Both the position numbers and the translations under genes were made by a program. From assembly GCA_037200445.1 (NCBI GenBank), contig JBBCGH010000001.1, forward strand, positions 5,771,851-5,835,850: 64,000 nt of DNA, read 5' to 3'. This document shows, piece after piece, positions 60,808-64,000 of this stretch. Source of the stretch: Alphaproteobacteria bacterium (GTDB taxonomy: Bacteria; Pseudomonadota; Alphaproteobacteria; Rhizobiales; Xanthobacteraceae). Under the pieces are notes generated by a model. It did not search any database. It was given only the letters and a program-made list of their open reading frames with translations, and was not told where the DNA came from. The stretch's first letter is position 1, and every line of letters begins with the position of its first letter.

Positions 60808-61701
60808 ATGACTAGGAACAGACTGAAGGGCGTCGTCGCCGCCGTCGCAACCGCGGTTGACGAGACCGGCGCGCCGGATGCGGCGCGCTCCGTGAAGCTC
60901 GCGCGGTTTCTCCTCGACACCGGCTGCGACGGCCTCAACGTGCTCGGCACCACCGGTGAGGCGACCTCGTTCTCGCTCGACCAGCGCAAGGCGGTCATGA
61001 GCCATTACAAGAGTGCCGGCCTGCCGCTGGACCGGCTGATGGTCGGGACCGGGGCGGCTGCGACCTCCGACGCGATCGCGCTGACCCGGCACGCGGCCGA
61101 ACTCGGCTTTGCGGGCGCGCTCGTGCTGCCGCCCTTCTATTACAAGGGCGTCCCCGACGACGGGCTCGCGGCCTATGTGGCGGCGATCGTGAAGGCGACC
61201 GCCGAGAAGCCGATCCCGATCTATCTCTATCACTTCCCCTCGCAGTCCGGCCTGCCGTGGCATGTGAAGCTGATCGCGCGGCTGCTCGAAGCCCATGGCG
61301 AGCGCATCGTGGGGCTCAAGGACTCTTCCGGGGACATGGACTACGCCCGCGCCGCGGCTGGCGTTGCAAAGGGTTTCGATGTGTTCCCCTCGACCGAGGC
61401 CTGCCTGACCGAAGCACGCACCGGCATCTTCGCGGGCTGCATTTCGGCGACCGCCAACCTGAATGCGGATCTGTGCCAGAAGGCCTGGGCCGGCGATGCG
61501 GCCGCACAGGAGGCTGCCGTCACCATCCGCAACCTGTTCAACGGCAAGCCGCTCGTGCCGGGCATCAAGTCCACGCTCGCGCACATTCACAATGATGCGG
61601 CTTGGGCGCGGGTCGCGCCGCCGCTGGCACCCTTCACCGCCGCCGACAAGACCGCGGCGAACGCCGGCTATGACACGGCGCGGGCCCGGAAAGTGGCCTA
61701 G
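60808..61701 (+). CDS. DapA-family aldolase/lyase
   Basis: 297 residues, TIM barrel. LNVLGTTGEATSFSLDQRK carries the pyruvate-binding TTGE; the general-base tyrosine is in IPIYLYHFPSQSG near residue 134 and the Schiff-base lysine in RIVGLKDSSGD near 163. Family members condense or cleave pyruvate-based compounds (dihydrodipicolinate synthase, N-acetylneuraminate lyase, KDG aldolase). The loop sequence differs from housekeeping DapA, so a catabolic role is more likely. ATG 60808 follows GAGGAAGAAG. Co-transcribed with the malic enzyme (23-base gap). Confidence 0.85.
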   Translation: MTRNRLKGVVAAVATAVDETGAPDAARSVKLARFLLDTGCDGLNVLGTTGEATSFSLDQRKAVMSHYKSAGLPLDRLMVGTGAAATSDAIALTRHAAELGFAGALVLPPFYYKGVPDDGLAAYVAAIVKATAEKPIPIYLYHFPSQSGLPWHVKLIARLLEAHGERIVGLKDSSGDMDYARAAAGVAKGFDVFPSTEACLTEARTGIFAGCISATANLNADLCQKAWAGDAAAQEAAVTIRNLFNGKPLVPGIKSTLAHIHNDAAWARVAPPLAPFTAADKTAANAGYDTARARKVA

Positions 61702-61754
61702 AACGCGCGCTCCGATTGCGCGACTTTGCAAGCCGTCCGTGCTATAAGTTGCGC

Positions 61755-61967
61755 ATGAGCGACGTTACGGAAAAGAGGCTCTCGAAGGCCGAGGTGGCGG
61801 AGCTGCGCAAGCTTCGCCTCGAAGCGATGAACCTGCAGGCGATCGAGGGCAATCCTCTCGATGCCGAGGACATCGCGATGTTCGAGATGTTCGAGCGCGA
61901 GGGGTGGGACGACGAACGCTGCCGCGCTTACATCCTGGCGCGCAAGCCTGCCGCCGTGGCGAAGTGA
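61755..61967 (+). CDS. VbhA-like antitoxin of a Fic toxin
   Basis: 70 residues: LSKAEVAELRKLRLEAMNLQAIEGNPLDAEDIAMFEMFEREGW. The layout is that of class I Fic inhibitors (VbhA), whose helix presents (S/T)xxxE(G/N) to the Fic active site. Here the motif reads LQAIEG: the glutamate and glycine are kept, but Leu replaces Ser/Thr. Its stop overlaps the toxin GTG (GTGA), as usual for co-folded toxin-antitoxin pairs. Confidence 0.72.
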   Translation: MSDVTEKRLSKAEVAELRKLRLEAMNLQAIEGNPLDAEDIAMFEMFEREGWDDERCRAYILARKPAAVAK

Positions 61968-62551
61968 GCGGCGCTGGCGATCCTTACGTCGATCCAGGTA
62001 CGTCCATTCTTAGAAACCGGCTCGGCATCACCGATCCGGCTTTTCTCGACAAACAGGAACGCGCGCTCGTCGCGCTGCGGATTCGACGCGGGATCCCCCG
62101 CGACAATTTCGACCTGAAGCACCTTCGCGCCATCCATCGTCACCTTTTTCAGGACATCTACGACTGGGCGAGCGAATTGCGCACCGTCGAGATCAGCAAA
62201 GGGCAGCAGCAATTCCAGTTCCGCAAGTTCATCGAGACCGGAATGGCCGATGTACATGGGCGGCTTTCCCGCGCGCGCTTTCTTAAAGGGCGGCCGGCAG
62301 CGGATTTCGCCGCGGAGGCTGCCGTGATTCTGGGCGACATCAACTACATCCATCCCTTCCGCGAGGGGAATGGCCGGACCCAGCTCCAGTATCTCAAGCA
62401 GCTCGCTGCCGGAGCCGGCCACATTCTCGACCTGACCCGCATCGCAGGCCCCGAATGGCTCGCGGCCTCGGTCGCGAGCCATTCGGCGGACTATCAGCCC
62501 ATGGCGCGGGCGCTCGAGAAGGCCCTGAAACCGCCGTCCGGCGGGCGTTGA
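61964..62551 (+). CDS. Fic-domain AMP transferase toxin
   Basis: 195 residues. The Fic motif is HPFREGNGRTQLQYL near residue 126, containing the catalytic histidine, acid and anion-binding loop; the flap region is RTVEISKGQQQFQFRKFIE. The N-terminus LRNRLGITDPAFLDKQERALVALR matches VbhT-like cell-filamentation proteins. Members AMPylate targets such as DNA gyrase and topoisomerase IV and stop growth. Start is the GTG at 61964, overlapping the antitoxin stop. The final arginine of HxFx(D/E)GNGRxxR is Gln or Leu here. Confidence 0.87.
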   Translation: MSGAGDPYVDPGTSILRNRLGITDPAFLDKQERALVALRIRRGIPRDNFDLKHLRAIHRHLFQDIYDWASELRTVEISKGQQQFQFRKFIETGMADVHGRLSRARFLKGRPAADFAAEAAVILGDINYIHPFREGNGRTQLQYLKQLAAGAGHILDLTRIAGPEWLAASVASHSADYQPMARALEKALKPPSGGR

Positions 62552-62587
62552 CGCCCTAGGCCCGTGTCTTTATAAGCCTGCCCAACC

Positions 62588-62616
62588 GGCGGCGAATTTC
62601 GCCGCCCCTTGTTTTT
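62588..62616 (+). terminator. Hairpin with T-rich tail after the Fic gene, in the rpsT upstream region
   Basis: GGCGGCGA (62588-62595) and TCGCCGCC (62599-62606) form an 8-bp stem with a 3-base loop, followed by CCTTGTTTTT. It lies 37 bases after the fic stop and 52 before the rpsT start. Confidence 0.55.
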
Positions 62617-62667
62617 CAAACACTTGGAGCCGGCTGCCAAAGGCACTCCGGCACGGACGAGAAATCG

Positions 62668-62934
62668 ATGGCCAATACGTCTTCCGCCCGCAGAGCCACG
62701 CGCGTGATCGCGCGCCGCACCGACATCAACACGGCACGCCGCTCGCGCATGCGCACCTCTGTCCGCAAGGTCGAGGAGGCGATCGCCTCCGGCGACAAGG
62801 CGGCCGCAGCCGCTGCGCTCAAAGCCGCCGAGCCCGAGATCATGCGTGCCGCCCAGAAGGGCGTGATCCATCGCAATACGGCGAACCGCAAGGTGTCCCG
62901 CCTTGCGCACGGCGTCGCCAAGCTCGCCAAATAG
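62668..62934 (+). CDS. rpsT: 30S ribosomal protein S20
   Basis: 88 residues, start ATG 62668. Typical basic helical S20: [64 protein letters not shown]. It binds 16S rRNA early in small-subunit assembly. In many Rhizobiales rpsT is followed by dnaA, as may be the case here. A strong terminator follows. Confidence 0.97.
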   Translation: MANTSSARRATRVIARRTDINTARRSRMRTSVRKVEEAIASGDKAAAAAALKAAEPEIMRAAQKGVIHRNTANRKVSRLAHGVAKLAK

Positions 62935-62957
62935 GCTTACGCAATTTTGCGGATGTG

Positions 62958-62983
62958 ACGCCGGCCCAAAGGCCGGCGTTTTC
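62958..62983 (+). terminator. Intrinsic terminator of rpsT
   Basis: CGCCGGCC (62959-62966) and GGCCGGCG (62971-62978) pair perfectly around CAAA, followed by TTTTC. It is 24 bases after the rpsT stop. Confidence 0.88.
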
Positions 62984-63913
62984 GTGCGTGCGCGACAAAG
63001 CCCAAAAAAATCCAGTATTCGGCTTGGCCAGTCACCGGCCCTGTCCGCCTCGGCCTAACGGCGACACGGGAAAGCCTTTGCATGTGACGGCCGCGCAACA
63101 CGCAGAAACCCTTGAGCCATGCGGAAAAGTGAAAAGCTACGTTAAGAAAGCGCGCAAGAAAACCACACGTGTGACAATATCTTAACATCATAGTGACGGT
63201 AGCGACTTCGATTCTTCGGCTCGCGCGGCGTGTGACGAAATTTTTTTTCGAGCCCCGCGCCGCGGTCGCAATCCGGCCCACGCCGCATCAAACGTAGTGG
63301 AGATTCAAACGCTTGGTCGTCGGTGCGTCAAGTGCGCGCATCGTGTCGCCAATTTTCCGACGGCCCACGCCGCTGAGACCACGCGAGAGAGTATTGCGCG
63401 CTCTCTCGCGCCATGTATTCTCATCGGGCTCGCAGTTTTTCCGCGGCACACTCCTCGCCTCCGAACGTCTCATCGGAAAGATGGGTCTCCGGCTCGTTTG
63501 AACCGGCGTCCGAAGGCTGTTGCGCGGAAGGACGGCAGCACCGGTCGGGTCGGCCGTGGGGCAAACGTTCGCAATGTCTGGTTCTGGTCACTCGTAGCAG
63601 ACGGCGAAAGGGACGAAACAAACGATAGATAATCAGGGCATCGCCAACGAGCGGTGACTTTCCAGGGGGCCTATTGATGATCAACGCACCGGGATCAGCG
63701 TTCGACGCGATCGAAGCCGCATCGTGCCATGGGACGATGCTTTTGCGCTCAGCGATTTCCGCGATTTGTCTTTTGTCCGGCGGGACCGGGATTCCGGCCA
63801 GTCGATGGTGGGACGCCCCGCCGGGCTCATAGACGCCCGGCCTGTACCTGCATCCACCGTGCCTGCCTCAAGCGGGCATCAAACCCGGCTTCTTTCGATG
63901 TCTGGAATCAGCA
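62984..63913. other. Long region without a convincing gene
   Basis: About 930 bases between the rpsT terminator and the possible dnaA start. Short open frames exist on both strands, but their composition (Arg/Ser/Cys-rich, no coherent motifs) is that of noise. An AT-richer patch at 63120-63250 (GTTAAGAAAG, TATCTTAACATCATAG, AAATTTTTTTTCG) may hold promoters or a duplex-unwinding region. I see no clear DnaA boxes (TTATCCACA) and no full CtrA site. Confidence 0.5.
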
Positions 63914-64000
63914 ATGTCAGCACCCGCACTTGCGCACGATCCCGCTCGTCTTGTCTCCGCGCCGCTGACCCGGCCCGTCGAGCCGCATGAGCGCCAGCCC
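63914..64000 (+). CDS. Possible 5' end of dnaA, cut by window end
   Basis: ATG 63914 opens a frame that stays open to the last base (29 codons: MSAPALAHDPARLVSAPLTR, then PVEPHERQP). The sequence is too short to identify by itself. Position downstream of rpsT in the same direction matches the rpsT-dnaA order of Rhizobiales, and alphaproteobacterial DnaA proteins often have a variable, Pro/Ala-rich start. The ribosome-binding site is weak. Confidence 0.4.
   Translation, partial: MSAPALAHDPARLVSAPLTRPVEPHERQP

Noticed and set aside
63120..63250. AT-rich patch as the chromosomal origin.
   Set aside because: No consensus DnaA boxes, no clustered 13-mers and no full CtrA sites were found by eye; kept only as a question for checking.
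62937..63632. Several open frames of 60-115 codons on both strands.
   Set aside because: Residue composition is random-looking, they overlap each other, and none has a good ribosome-binding site or recognisable domain.

Overview
The window is high-GC (about 65%) chromosomal DNA of an alphaproteobacterium, most likely Hyphomicrobiales (Rhizobiales) in the Xanthobacteraceae/Nitrobacteraceae neighbourhood. This rests on RegB/RegA-type redox regulators, an MmcB protein, a CtrA-type TTAA-N7-TTAA site, an alphaproteobacterial SAM-II riboswitch, rpsT followed by what may be dnaA, and many short inverted repeats between genes of the kind common in Bradyrhizobium relatives. I see no prophage, insertion sequence, rRNA or CRISPR array. 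One tRNA gene, tRNA-Arg(CCG), is present.

Layout. 1-4.1 kb: end of a beta-hydroxyacid dehydrogenase, an alpha/beta hydrolase coupled to a nitronate monooxygenase, and a divergent MltB-type lytic transglycosylase. 4.2-12.6 kb (minus strand): a catabolic operon, tcuA-tcuB, a fumarase/PcaB-superfamily lyase, a TRAP importer (dctP and a fused dctQM) and a PrpF/GalD-type isomerase. It looks built to import and degrade a tricarboxylate such as tricarballylate or aconitate. 12.8-14.4 kb: an ArsR-AHSA1-DUF899 operon with two clear operator repeats, then tRNA-Arg. 14.6-27 kb: a small secreted protein, a PLP enzyme divergent from an aldo/keto reductase, an Fe3+/polyamine-type ABC importer, a cysteine synthase, an orphan TctC-type binding protein, an SDR, a glutaryl-CoA dehydrogenase, pyrE and an esterase.

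27.8-45.6 kb: mtnA, mmcB, an MFS carrier, a Pro/Gln-rich membrane-anchored protein, regA/regB, an ABC-2 exporter, a PHA depolymerase, a YgjP-type metalloprotease, a Bcr/CflA exporter, a class A penicillin-binding protein and glnD. The glnD 5' end appears frameshifted. 45.7-48.6 kb: a sulfonate/nitrate-type ABC importer behind a promoter, a SAM-II riboswitch and a terminator, so it is probably controlled by S-adenosylmethionine. 48.8-56 kb: a zinc alcohol dehydrogenase, an OsmC protein, a membrane protein, mutS, a Phd-PemK toxin-antitoxin pair and a trypsin-like PDZ protein that has lost catalytic residues.

56-64 kb: a Tat-exported thiamine-diphosphate enzyme translationally coupled to a small c-type cytochrome, divergent from a malic enzyme/phosphotransacetylase fusion gene that runs into a DapA-family gene; then a VbhA-Fic toxin-antitoxin pair, rpsT with a strong terminator, nearly 1 kb without a convincing gene, and a possible dnaA start at the window edge.

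The three observations I rate highest are the SAM-II-controlled importer, the exported ThDP enzyme with its own cytochrome c, and the tricarboxylate catabolic operon.
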